64,000 bases of DNA from Shewanella glacialipiscicola. GTDB taxonomy: Bacteria; Pseudomonadota; Gammaproteobacteria; Enterobacterales; Shewanellaceae. The notes beneath the pieces were generated by a model. That model was not told the DNA's origin. It was given only the letters and a program-made list of their open reading frames with translations, and made no database searches. Position 1 is the first letter of the stretch, and each line of letters begins with the position of its first letter. Location: NCBI RefSeq assembly GCF_023283485.1, contig NZ_JAKILU010000006.1, positions 124,001-188,000 on the forward strand, written 5' to 3'. Of this stretch, positions 29,783-38,391 are shown piece by piece. Made by a program: the position numbers and the translations under genes.

Positions 29783-31792
29783 TCAAAATATCCCTCTCAA
29801 GAAAGTCAGCGCTTTATCTAAGTCACGGGTGCGCGCCATCGGCGGCAAGGAATTTAAAAAGGCTTGGCCGTAATAGCGATTCACAATGCGATTATCGCAA
29901 AGGATCAGCACACCGCGATCTTTCTCATCACGAATAAGCCGCCCAACCCCTTGTTTAAGCGAAATAATGGCCTGCGGCAAGGACACCTCAGTAAAAGGAT
30001 CGAGTCCCTGACGACTCACATTATCGGCTCTGGCACGATACAAAGGCTCATCGGGCGATACAAAAGGCAGCTTATCAATAATCACGCAGCTCAGTAGCTT
30101 GCCGCGCATATCTACCCCTTCCCAAAAGCTACTGGTGCCGAGCAACACCGCATTGCCGAGTTGGCGAAACTTAGTCAGCAGGCTTTGTTTTCCCGCTTGA
30201 CCTTGTACTAGCAGTGGATACTGAGTGCGCGTTCGCAGTGCCAGCGCCGTTTGTTCGAGCATTTTATGGCTGGTAAATAAAATAAAAGTACGACCCTGCG
30301 CCGCATCAATCGCTTGCACGCACACATCCACCAACTGTTTTAATGCTTGCTGTTGATTGGTCACACTACCCAGTTGCCGCGGCACACAAAATACCGCTTG
30401 GCGGGGATAATCGAAGGGACTGTCGAGAATGCTTTGCTTTGAATCGACAATGCCCATCTCCCTCGCAAAATGGGCAAGACTACGGTTAACCTGCAAAGTT
30501 GCCGAGGTAAATATCCAGCAGGTATCGGGCATAAATAGCTGCTGGCACTCACGGGCAATATTAATAGGGGAAATTCGCAGCACTAAAAAGCGGCTACCAA
30601 ATTCTATACTGTAGGCCGCCTGATTATTATCGCAGTTAAAAAACACACTGAGCTTATTGTTCAGCTCCGCTAATTTAATGGCAACATCGTCTAATAATTC
30701 ACTGCGTCCAATATGGGCCATTAATAATTTTTGTAGCGCGGTTAATTCCGCTAATAAATCCCATGATGCACTTGCGAGCGCTTTATTACCCAACACTAAA
30801 CGCCAATCAGATTCACCATTGGCATATAACTGATTATGCCAATCACTTAATTTAACAAGACAGCGCTGGCAAAATTGATCAAGTTGTCCGGTATCACTTA
30901 GTTCAGTTTGATAAATCACCAGTAACTTTTGAATAAAATCATCGATAGTGCGACTCGAACATTGCTGGCCAAAATAGTTAACACAAATATCGGGTAATAA
31001 ATGCGCTTCATCGAAAATGACCACATCAGCATCGGGTAATAACTCAGCAAAGCCAGTATCTTTCAAAACGCTATCAGCAAAAAATAAATGATGGTTAACC
31101 ACAATGATTTTGGCATCCATAGCCCGGCTGCGCGCCTTACGGGTAAAGCAGACATCATAAAAATCGCAGCGCTTACCAATACAAGTTTCCTTGGTGCTGA
31201 CCACTAGCGGCAGCGCCGATGAGTTTTCAGGCACTGAGGTCAAGCCACCAATATCACCATCTTTACAGGTGCTCGCCCATTGATTAATTTTTAGTAAATC
31301 ATCCAACAAGCGCGCCTCGATATGCGTCGCCTCGCTCATTTGCTTATCGAGCCGCCACTGGCACAGATAATTATTACGCCCCTTTAACAGCGCCAATTTG
31401 GGCTCAATTCCTAACATGGTGACCAGCGCGGGTAAATCTTTAAAAAACAACTGCTCTTGCAGATTTTTACTGCCCGTACTGACAATAACTTGCTTACCAC
31501 TCAATATCGCGGGGATCAAATACGCAAAGGTTTTACCTACGCCTGTCCCCGCTTCTATCACCACATTGCCTTTTACTGCTATCGCCTCACTCACCTCCTG
31601 CGCCATCTGCATTTGGCTTGCTCTGGCACTAAACCCTTGAATATACTTAGACAAAACTCCATCTGGCAAAAATGCACGTTGCACTTCGCCCGCAAGTCGA
31701 CTCACCGCGCCAGCGCCTTTTGAGGCAACAGGTTTAGCGGCTTTCTCTTTGGAGACAGCAGGCTTTGATGTCGGTTGGCGGGAGCGAGTCAA
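29783..31792 (-). CDS. yoaA: DinG/YoaA-family ATP-dependent DNA helicase
   Basis: XPD-like 5'-3' helicase with an Fe-S cluster. The 669-residue protein has Walker A EAGTGVGKTFAYLI near residues 79-92, four cysteines that can bind the cluster (NNYLCQWR, then CIGKRCDFYDVC), DEAH in VIFDEAHLLPDI, and the C-terminal QGVGRLIRDEKDRG motif VI. It starts with TTG and has AAAGGA about 12 bases upstream. A Lys/Ser/Ala-rich extension of about 40 residues precedes the family's usual start. Partners of E. coli YoaA include the HolC clamp-loader subunit. Confidence 0.92.
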   Translation of the reverse strand: MTRSRQPTSKPAVSKEKAAKPVASKGAGAVSRLAGEVQRAFLPDGVLSKYIQGFSARASQMQMAQEVSEAIAVKGNVVIEAGTGVGKTFAYLIPAILSGKQVIVSTGSKNLQEQLFFKDLPALVTMLGIEPKLALLKGRNNYLCQWRLDKQMSEATHIEARLLDDLLKINQWASTCKDGDIGGLTSVPENSSALPLVVSTKETCIGKRCDFYDVCFTRKARSRAMDAKIIVVNHHLFFADSVLKDTGFAELLPDADVVIFDEAHLLPDICVNYFGQQCSSRTIDDFIQKLLVIYQTELSDTGQLDQFCQRCLVKLSDWHNQLYANGESDWRLVLGNKALASASWDLLAELTALQKLLMAHIGRSELLDDVAIKLAELNNKLSVFFNCDNNQAAYSIEFGSRFLVLRISPINIARECQQLFMPDTCWIFTSATLQVNRSLAHFAREMGIVDSKQSILDSPFDYPRQAVFCVPRQLGSVTNQQQALKQLVDVCVQAIDAAQGRTFILFTSHKMLEQTALALRTRTQYPLLVQGQAGKQSLLTKFRQLGNAVLLGTSSFWEGVDMRGKLLSCVIIDKLPFVSPDEPLYRARADNVSRQGLDPFTEVSLPQAIISLKQGVGRLIRDEKDRGVLILCDNRIVNRYYGQAFLNSLPPMARTRDLDKALTFLRGIF

Positions 31793-32007
31793 AGGGAAAA
31801 TAAATCCTTTATCAAGGTGTTAGGAACGTCAGTGAAAACAGTACAGCAAGTCCACATAATAAATTACTGAGCGAGTGCATAGTGATACTTTATAAGCACA
31901 AACAATGGTTAGTAACGCAAACCACTGCCGTAAACTGTAGTGTTAAGCTTAACGGCTCGAAGCATTATGCTGATTTAAGATAAGACTACAAGTTAGCAAG
32001 GATAATT
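31793..32007. other. Intergenic region upstream of yoaA
   Basis: AT-rich, no gene seen. It presumably contains the yoaA promoter on the minus strand, but I could not identify hexamers with confidence. Confidence 0.4.
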
Positions 32008-32133
32008 TCACGAGTTCTTTCCCTCGCGCCATACGAGCGTCGGCACTAAGCCCGTTTGTGGGTATGTTAGTTTTGACACAAAGCGCCCAAAGCGAGATAA
32101 CATTGTCGTCAGTTGTGCTGCATTAATTGTCAT
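32008..32133 (-). CDS. Possible 41-residue small protein
   Basis: Minus-strand frame starting MTINAAQLTTMLSRFGRF and ending VWREGKNS. A GGGGAAATA sequence precedes the ATG. It is basic and has no membrane segment. It could be a real small gene or the remnant of a larger one; composition looks coding. No family recognised. Confidence 0.35.
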   Translation of the reverse strand: MTINAAQLTTMLSRFGRFVSKLTYPQTGLVPTLVWREGKNS

Positions 32134-32164
32134 TATTTCCCCAGTGACACGCCGCTCTTTCATT

Positions 32165-32278
32165 TTAAAAAAGTATCCCTATAGGCTCGATGGCGACATC
32201 TGCAGCACACGGAAGTGTAAATGCCGCGTTCACATCATCAATGATGTTCCCGACATCATAGTGACATTTCCCATATCC
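32165..32278 (-). pseudogene. Coding remnant, second reading frame
   Basis: A 37-codon minus-strand frame without a start codon. It contains DVNAAFTLPCAADVAIEP and ends in GILF. It overlaps the neighbouring 32230-32349 frame, and the two look like parts of one gene broken by a frameshift near 32230-32280. No family recognised. Confidence 0.35.
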
Positions 32279-32349
32279 CTATGGGTCAGATGTGAAAAAG
32301 CGGCCATTGCGCCAACGGTCACTGTCGCAACAATGCCAATCTTAACCAA
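32230..32349 (-). pseudogene. Coding remnant, first reading frame
   Basis: A 39-codon minus-strand frame from a TTG. It starts with a hydrophobic, signal-like stretch (KIGIVATVTVGAMAAFSHL) and continues into the overlapping second frame only if a frameshift is assumed. There is no well-placed ribosome binding site. Treated as part of the same broken small gene. Confidence 0.3.
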
Positions 32350-32604
32350 GTCCTTAATTCACAAATCCGCCCTAAACAGCTTTTGCCTCAAAGAGTGCCT
32401 CAGCTCGAAGAATAGAACTTTGTTGCCTGATAATTTGAGATACTAAAAGTAATGGATATCAAAAGGTAAAACCTGCCATAAGTGATTTTATAGATTGTTA
32501 CAGTAAATCAGACTTGCCTAGCCTGACTCACAGTCTAGGCCTTACGTTTCAGGGTTATTTTTGCAGCGATTTGGCTGGCTTTTATGCAAGACAAAGCCCG
32601 TGCA

Positions 32605-32726
32605 GTGTAGTTATTCTACATAAACGGGCGATAACTCAGCAGAAATGCCTGCCAAACGCTGCCCGAAGGGTTCGTCTGGTAAGCTCTTGCTCTGTGTCAC
32701 TCGTCATTTGAGTAGAATAACTACAC
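32605..32726. repeat. Inverted-repeat element (possible MITE or repeated intergenic element)
   Basis: A perfect 15-bp inverted repeat, GTGTAGTTATTCTAC at 32605-32619 and GTAGAATAACTACAC at 32712-32726, encloses about 92 bp with higher GC. Related-looking sequence extends outward to roughly 32541 and 32757, but exact borders cannot be set. A further small hairpin GCCTAG / CTAGGC is at 32516-32540. It encodes no protein. Likely one copy of a dispersed repeat. Confidence 0.55.
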
Positions 32727-32847
32727 GTCACTCCTCGTTTCGTGATCACGAGCTTGCCAGAGTGAAAAAAAATTTAATCTCGAAACGTCAATACGCCCTA
32801 GCATTTATTATTTAAAGCAGTGGCTAAATTCAGTTGGCCACTGCAAT

Positions 32848-32991
32848 ATGAACTATAGAATGGCAAATTGGCAGATAGAAAATTTGGGCGTCTTAGCAGG
32901 TACAATAACACCAGCGGTAGCAGGTCAATATTATGCGCTTGGGATTGGTAATTATCACTATTACTTAACCAATTTTGAGAGGAAACGCTAA
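32848..32991 (+). CDS. Small protein of 47 residues, coupled to downstream lipoprotein
   Basis: The frame starts MNYRMANWQIENLGVLAGTI and ends HYYLTNFERKR. Its stop codon overlaps the start of the lipoprotein gene by one base (TAATG), the typical sign of translational coupling. The middle (LGVLAGTITPAVAGQYYALGIG) is moderately hydrophobic and may span a membrane. The same frame is open upstream to about 32745, so it could be the C-terminal part of a longer, truncated gene. GAGAGGAAACGC within its end also serves as ribosome binding site of the next gene. Confidence 0.5.
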   Translation: MNYRMANWQIENLGVLAGTITPAVAGQYYALGIGNYHYYLTNFERKR

Positions 32992-33689
32992 TGCTATACA
33001 TTCGCGTAGGGCTGATATTAGCAATAAGTTTATTGCAGGGTTGTGCCTATTACGTTTATAGCCCCCATACTTCCTATGGTTTAACGAAAGTTGATACCGA
33101 AGAGTATTTAGGGCCGATTAATACGGGCTATTATTCCCCAATTACCAGTCCAGTACTTACCTTTGATAACGGCGTACAAGTCAAGTTTAGCATATCAGAG
33201 ATGTATAATTCGCCTCGAAAACCACAAGACTTAGAGCATTTTGATAATGCAAGAATCGAGGTATTTATTACCTCGTTAAAAAAAGGAATTGAGCTAGATA
33301 CACAGCATATTATACTAGAGCAGTATCGCATTAGTAAAAAGACATCTGTTAATTTTTTGGAGAAAAAACATTATCCAAGTTTAGCGAAAAATCAACATGG
33401 CTTATTGGTATGTACATATTCGGAATTAACACAAAAAGCTTTTTACGATTTTTATCAAGAGAAAAGTATTGAGGTGCCTTACATGACTGATTTCAATTTA
33501 GATTTAATAAAGGGTAGTGGGTTGATTTCTAATCCCAATATACTCTGCGGTGAATTAGTCGCAATGGATACGAACTTTGCTGACGAAAAAGGATATTTCA
33601 CTATCACACTGCCCTTTGTTGAGACAGGAAGTACCAAGGAATATACAGTGTATTTTTATCCCGTAGGGACACGTTTTTTGGCGAAGTAG
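32991..33689 (+). CDS. Putative lipoprotein of unknown function
   Basis: A 232-residue protein with a lipoprotein signal peptide: MLYIRVGLILAISLLQGCA, lipobox LLQGC, cysteine at residue 18. The mature part has no domain I recognise; it looks rich in beta-strands and aromatic residues. The residue after the lipid Cys is Ala, so outer-membrane sorting by LolCDE is expected. Codon usage is more AT-rich than in the core genes around it (many TTA, AAA and ATT codons), which suggests recent acquisition. It is coupled to the 47-residue gene upstream. Confidence 0.7.
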   Translation: MLYIRVGLILAISLLQGCAYYVYSPHTSYGLTKVDTEEYLGPINTGYYSPITSPVLTFDNGVQVKFSISEMYNSPRKPQDLEHFDNARIEVFITSLKKGIELDTQHIILEQYRISKKTSVNFLEKKHYPSLAKNQHGLLVCTYSELTQKAFYDFYQEKSIEVPYMTDFNLDLIKGSGLISNPNILCGELVAMDTNFADEKGYFTITLPFVETGSTKEYTVYFYPVGTRFLAK

Positions 33690-34139
33690 GCTAATCCTCA
33701 ACCATCTTCGCATTGTAGGATAGCTCTCTTGTAGTGGCAATTTTAATTTGTCCACTTGATAAGAAATATTATGTTCTCATTTATTGCACACTTCACCACC
33801 AAATAGTGCCAGTGAATCACTCTAGCCCAGACTGATACACGCCCAAGCACGTGTCATTTACGCATCATTGCGACTAGTTATGCCGAACCATTAATGAGAG
33901 TAGATTAGTTTGCAGACAATAAAATAGTTAATCCGAATCTAGCTAATAAAAGTTAATTATCTAACAAGGTTGTGTCCAAAAGTTTGCTCAGTGTTTTTCA
34001 GCCTTAAACAAATCAGCTTTTCTAAGACACCTACAACTAATTTTAAAAATATTGACCACATAACTAATTGAAATAATAAATACAGTAATTGTTAATGTTA
34101 GCTCTAGTCATTTACAGCTACAGACAACACTAATGCTCG
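33690..34139. other. AT-rich intergenic region
   Basis: No gene or clear signal. A promoter-like TTGACC about 16 bp before TAATAA occurs near 34052-34079 and could drive a short transcript ending at the hairpin at 34149-34192. Confidence 0.4.
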
Positions 34140-34148
34140 AAAGGTGAG

Positions 34149-34345
34149 CCATGGTGATTAGCGAGACGACCGTCGCCTCATGGACGTTTTTTGACATTCA
34201 TTCAATCGCAGTATTTGTGAACCCCTTCACATCAGACGGGGCGGACTTGAACAACATCCCTGTTTAACTGCCAGTTCGCCGTTCATAAGCTCAGAAACCC
34301 TAGGTTTCTATTCACCGAGTCGACGAGCTAATACCATGGCAAGCT
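34149..34345. other. Structured, GC-richer segment of unknown nature
   Basis: About 200 bp with several hairpins: CCATG / CATGG enclosing GAC-GACC-GTC and followed by GTTTTTT (34149-34192), a CCCC / GGGG pairing near 34235-34260, and a perfect AGAAACC-CTA-GGTTTCT near 34296-34312. On the minus strand a short frame containing MNGELAVKQGCCSSPPRLM is visible but has no ribosome binding site. It may be a non-coding RNA or the debris of a mobile element. Confidence 0.4.
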
Positions 34346-34603
34346 TGTGTGAGTTGGATATCAATAAAGACCTAATAACTCACAACTCAAGTTTCTATCC
34401 ACTTGCAACATCCCCCAACAAGCATGCTCGACTTCTTTGCCCAGCGATAATCATCTGCCTTTTCACAGAAACGCATAAATATTCTCATTTAATTCAAATT
34501 GGCTGTTGCAAAGGCTGATAAAAGCGGTTAGTTTAAATCCACTTAAACGGATAGACGTCCGTAAATACAGAATTAAACATCTAGCCAATACAGAGACAAT
34601 GAT

Positions 34604-34651
34604 ATGAGCCGATTACTGAACGCTATCCACCATCACCACCATATGCGGTAG
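34604..34651 (+). CDS. hisL: His operon leader peptide
   Basis: Fifteen-residue leader MSRLLNAIHHHHHMR with five consecutive histidine codons. Stalling of the ribosome at these codons when charged tRNA-His is scarce prevents the terminator at 34713-34744 from forming. AGAGA lies about 10 bases upstream of the ATG. Confidence 0.95.
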   Translation: MSRLLNAIHHHHHMR

Positions 34652-34712
34652 CCTTCGGACGCTCACTGCCGGAGGACTATATCCTTCTGGCGGACTGATT
34701 CAAGATGATCAT

Positions 34713-34744
34713 AAACCCCTGGAAGGAATTCCGGGGGTTTTTTG
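34713..34744 (+). terminator. His attenuator terminator
   Basis: G+C-rich stem AACCCCTGGAA / TTCCGGGGGTT followed by a T run. It lies 61 bases after the leader peptide stop. Alternative pairing segments lie in the 34652-34712 stretch (CTTCGGACG, GCCGGAGGAC, CCTTCTGGCGG). The 200 bp between it and hisG is AT-rich and has no other feature. Confidence 0.92.
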
Positions 34745-34945
34745 CATTTAGGCGTTAATTTGGGTTTTAATTTTGATTTTATTTTAAATAGGTAATTTTA
34801 GATATTTAATAAATTATCAATACGTTAGCTAGAACACTTGGCTAGATTTATTAGCGAGAGCCATTGAATGGCAAGGCGTATTAAACCGATTAAACAGCAC
34901 ACTTTTGAATCTTCTAATTTTGATACTTTTGAGCGAGATAACACT

Positions 34946-35845
34946 ATGACTGAATCAACCCGTTTACGTATTGCCATCCAGAAATCTGGTCGTCTTTCAA
35001 CCGAATCGCAACAACTACTAAAAAGCTGCGGTGTTAAATTTACCATTAATGAACAAAGACTTATCGCTCACTCTGACAATATGCCTATCGATTTACTGCG
35101 CGTTCGTGATGACGATATCCCAGGATTGGTGATGGACGGTGTGGTTGACATGGGGATTATTGGTGAGAACGTACTCGAAGAAGAACAAATCGAGCGTCAA
35201 ACACTGAATAAACCGGCAGATTGCCTCAAACTGCGTCAATTAGATTTTGGTTCATGTCGCCTGTCACTCGCCGTACCAAAAGAGTTCAGCTACAAAGACC
35301 CGTCATCTTTAGAGGGATTGCGCATCGCTACCTCATACCCCAACTTGCTGCGCCGTTTTATGCAAGAAAAAAGCATAACTTATCGCGACTGTTTATTAAA
35401 AGGCTCGGTTGAAGTCGCGCCGCGTGCTGGTCTTGCCGATGGTATTTGTGATTTAGTCTCTAGTGGCGCCACCTTAGAAGCCAATGGTTTATACGAAACC
35501 GAAGTTATTTACCGCTCTATGGCCTGCATCATTCAATCAACTCAAACCCAAACGCCAGCCAAACAAGCATTAATCGATAAAATTTTATCCCGCGTGAATG
35601 GCGTTATTCGTGCCCGTGAAAGTAAGTACATTTTATTGCACGCGCCAACCGAAACCTTAGCTCAAATCGTCGCCCTACTGCCCGGCGCCGAAAACCCTAC
35701 CGTATTGCCATTAAACGATGACACTAACCGCGTTGCTATTCACGCCGTCAGTACCGAAGATTTGTTCTGGGACACGATGGAACAGCTAACTGCACTCGGT
35801 GCCAGTTCGATTCTGGTGATGCCAATCGAAAAAATGATGGGGTAA
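34946..35845 (+). CDS. hisG: ATP phosphoribosyltransferase (long form)
   Basis: First and feedback-regulated step of histidine synthesis: ATP + PRPP to phosphoribosyl-ATP. The 299-residue protein is the long, self-contained form with a C-terminal regulatory domain. It starts [18 protein letters not shown]; a longer in-frame start would add 26 residues without homology. The catalytic region contains [20 protein letters not shown] and the PRPP loop near [11 protein letters not shown]. First structural gene of the operon; hisD follows after 3 bases. Confidence 0.97.
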   Translation: MTESTRLRIAIQKSGRLSTESQQLLKSCGVKFTINEQRLIAHSDNMPIDLLRVRDDDIPGLVMDGVVDMGIIGENVLEEEQIERQTLNKPADCLKLRQLDFGSCRLSLAVPKEFSYKDPSSLEGLRIATSYPNLLRRFMQEKSITYRDCLLKGSVEVAPRAGLADGICDLVSSGATLEANGLYETEVIYRSMACIIQSTQTQTPAKQALIDKILSRVNGVIRARESKYILLHAPTETLAQIVALLPGAENPTVLPLNDDTNRVAIHAVSTEDLFWDTMEQLTALGASSILVMPIEKMMG

Positions 35846-35848
35846 TGT

Positions 35849-37150
35849 ATGGATATCCTAACTTGGTCAACATTATCAATCGCCGAACAGAAAGATGCCC
35901 TCAAACGTTCACCCTTAATTGGTGATAGTGGCTTAGAGCAAAGCGTTCGCGCCATTCTCGATGCAGTAGCAAGCCGCGGTGATGCCGCCATTGCAGAGTT
36001 TAATCAAAAGTTTGATGGCTTTAATAGCGCAAAAGTGGGCGAACTGCGCATGGGCGAAAGCGAAATCGCCGCAGCTTGTGTACGGGTGTCACCGGAGCTA
36101 AAAGCGGCCATCGCCAAAGCGATGGCGAATATTGATGCGTTTCACAGCGCCCAGCAATTTAGCCCGATTGATATGGAAACCGAGGCGGGAGTGCGCTGCG
36201 AGCTACGTAGCGAACCGATAGAAAAAGTGGGCTTATACATTCCAGGTGGCAGTGCGCCGTTAATCTCTACCGTGATGATGCTCGCCCTGCCCGCCAAAAT
36301 TGCCGGTTGCGAGCAAAGGGTGTTAGTCAGCCCACCGCCCATCAACGATGCCATTATTTATGCCGCCAATGCCTGTGGCATTGCAGAAATCTATCAAGTC
36401 GGCGGCGCGCAGGCAATTGCAGCGCTGGCCTTTGGCACAGAAACCATTCCTGCAGTCGATAAAATTTTTGGCCCAGGTAATCGTTATGTAACAGAGGCTA
36501 AACGTCTGGTATCTCAAGATGGTCGCTGCACTGTGTCTATCGACATGCCCGCAGGGCCTTCTGAGGTGTTAGTGATTGCCGATAGTGACGCAAATTGTGA
36601 GTTTATTGCCGCCGATTTACTCTCGCAAGCGGAGCACGGCCCTGATTCACAAGTGATTTTAGTGACAGACTCGCAAGCTATCGCCGCAGGCGTAAATGAG
36701 GCGCTGACAAGGCAGCTGGCCGCCCTGCCGCGTTGTGATATCGCCGCTAGCGCCCTGCTCAGCAGTCGCACTTTTATCGTCGATAATATGCTGCAAGCTG
36801 CGCAGGTATCTAACCAATATGGGCCTGAGCACTTGATCATTCAAACGCGCTTTCCACGCGAGGTGCTAAAAAAAATTCGCGCTGCGGGTTCAGTCTTTTT
36901 AGGCGCTTATACGCCGGAATCTGTCGGCGATTATGCCAGTGGTACCAACCACGTGTTGCCGACCTACGGTTATAGCCGCGCAGTATCGAGTCTATCTCTA
37001 GCCGATTTCAGCCGCCGCTTTACTGTGCAAGAGCTCAGTGCCAAGGGTTTAATCGGGCTTGGGCAAGCGGTCATGACGTTAGCCAGTAACGAATTGCTCA
37101 ATGCGCATAAAAATGCCGTCGCCATTCGTTTAGCTAGCCTAGAAAAATGA
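35849..37150 (+). CDS. hisD: Histidinol dehydrogenase
   Basis: Zinc- and NAD-dependent enzyme for the last two oxidations, histidinol to histidine. The 433-residue protein has IYIPGG-type sequence (VGLYIPGGSAPLIST near 125), GPGNRYVTEAKRLV, the signature MPAGPSEVLVIAD, and catalytic residues in QAEHGPDSQVIL and YGPEHL. It begins 3 bases after hisG, so translation is coupled. Confidence 0.97.
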   Translation: MDILTWSTLSIAEQKDALKRSPLIGDSGLEQSVRAILDAVASRGDAAIAEFNQKFDGFNSAKVGELRMGESEIAAACVRVSPELKAAIAKAMANIDAFHSAQQFSPIDMETEAGVRCELRSEPIEKVGLYIPGGSAPLISTVMMLALPAKIAGCEQRVLVSPPPINDAIIYAANACGIAEIYQVGGAQAIAALAFGTETIPAVDKIFGPGNRYVTEAKRLVSQDGRCTVSIDMPAGPSEVLVIADSDANCEFIAADLLSQAEHGPDSQVILVTDSQAIAAGVNEALTRQLAALPRCDIAASALLSSRTFIVDNMLQAAQVSNQYGPEHLIIQTRFPREVLKKIRAAGSVFLGAYTPESVGDYASGTNHVLPTYGYSRAVSSLSLADFSRRFTVQELSAKGLIGLGQAVMTLASNELLNAHKNAVAIRLASLEK

Positions 37151-37178
37151 TCCGCTTAATAAGATGTGAGTGAATAAA

Positions 37179-38336
37179 ATGAGCCAAGTAAGCAGCATGG
37201 AAAAGACAGCAGAACCCACAGCATTAGCATCACCGTTAACCTTAGCCGAGCGCTTAGCGCGCCCTGAGTTACTGGACTTAACGCCCTACCAAAGTGCCCG
37301 TAGATTAGGCGGTCAAGGGGATATTTGGATCAACGCCAACGAATCGCCGTTTAATAATGTTGATACGGCAACACTTGATTTGTCCAAACTGAATCGTTAC
37401 CCAGAATGCCAGCCGCCCGAGCTTATCAAGGCCTACAGCGAATACAGTGGCGTAAGCGCGCAAAAAATTGTCGCGAGTCGCGGAGCCGATGAAGCCATTG
37501 AGCTGTTAATTCGCGCTTTTTGTATTCCGGGCGTTGATAGCATTGCCTGTTTTGGCCCGACCTATGGCATGTATACCATCAGCGCCAGCACCTTTAACGT
37601 GGGTGTTAAAGCGCTAAATCTCAGCGTTGAGTATGGCTTACCGACAAGTTATGTTGATGAGGTGCGCGGCGCAAAACTGGTGTTTATCTGCAATCCTAAT
37701 AACCCGACCGGCACTGTGATTGAAAAAGCCATTATTGAGCAAGCAATCAAAGCCCTGCCAGACGCGCTGGTAGTGATTGACGAAGCCTACATTGAGTTTT
37801 GCCCCGAATACAGCGTGGCGAATTTGCTAGCAAGTTATCCCAATCTAGTGGTACTGCGCACCCTGTCAAAAGCCTTTGCACTCGCCGGCGCACGCTGTGG
37901 TTTTATGTTGGCAAACGAGGCTGTGATCGAAATCATTATGCGCGTGATTGCCCCTTACCCAGTGCCGCTGCCCGTGAGTGAGGTCGCCACGCAGGCGCTA
38001 TCAAGCACTGGCGTTGCACGGATGAAAGAACAAGTTACCGAATTAAATAAGCAAGGCGCCAGACTCACAGCGGCGATCAGCGCCTATTGTGACCAATTCT
38101 GTGGTGAAAAGCTCGGCGGCGCCGATTCCCGCGCCCGCGTACTTAAGCCTAATGGCAATTATGTGCTGGCTGAATTTGATGATGTCGCCAAGGTCGCGGC
38201 TTTGCTGCAGGGCAGCGGCGTTGTCGCCCGTGCCTACAAAGACCCAAGGCTTGCCAAGGCTATTCGCTTTAGCTTTAGTTCAAAGGCAGAAACTGATTTT
38301 ATAGTGAATTTATTTGAATCTCAACTTACTGATTAA
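37179..38336 (+). CDS. hisC: Histidinol-phosphate aminotransferase
   Basis: PLP-dependent fold type I aminotransferase acting on imidazole acetol phosphate. The 385-residue protein has NANESPFNN, NPNNPTG, the PLP Asp/Tyr in VVIDEAYIEF, and the PLP lysine in LRTLSKAFALAGARCG. I chose the ATG at 37179 instead of the GTG nine bases earlier. A run of about 15 Ser/Thr/Ala-rich residues precedes the family start. It lies 28 bases after hisD. Confidence 0.96.
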   Translation: MSQVSSMEKTAEPTALASPLTLAERLARPELLDLTPYQSARRLGGQGDIWINANESPFNNVDTATLDLSKLNRYPECQPPELIKAYSEYSGVSAQKIVASRGADEAIELLIRAFCIPGVDSIACFGPTYGMYTISASTFNVGVKALNLSVEYGLPTSYVDEVRGAKLVFICNPNNPTGTVIEKAIIEQAIKALPDALVVIDEAYIEFCPEYSVANLLASYPNLVVLRTLSKAFALAGARCGFMLANEAVIEIIMRVIAPYPVPLPVSEVATQALSSTGVARMKEQVTELNKQGARLTAAISAYCDQFCGEKLGGADSRARVLKPNGNYVLAEFDDVAKVAALLQGSGVVARAYKDPRLAKAIRFSFSSKAETDFIVNLFESQLTD

Positions 38337-38391
38337 AAATAAATAATAAAATTTTATTTAAACAAATTGAATCAAATTTAAAGGTAGCAGA

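Noticed and set aside
32144..32446. 100-codon plus-strand frame
   Set aside because: It lies antisense to the coding-like minus-strand remnants and has no ribosome binding site or protein-like composition.
34230..34275. tRNA-like T-arm in the structured segment near the his leader
   Set aside because: GTTCAAGTC is present on the minus strand but lacks flanking complementary stems and the rest of a tRNA.
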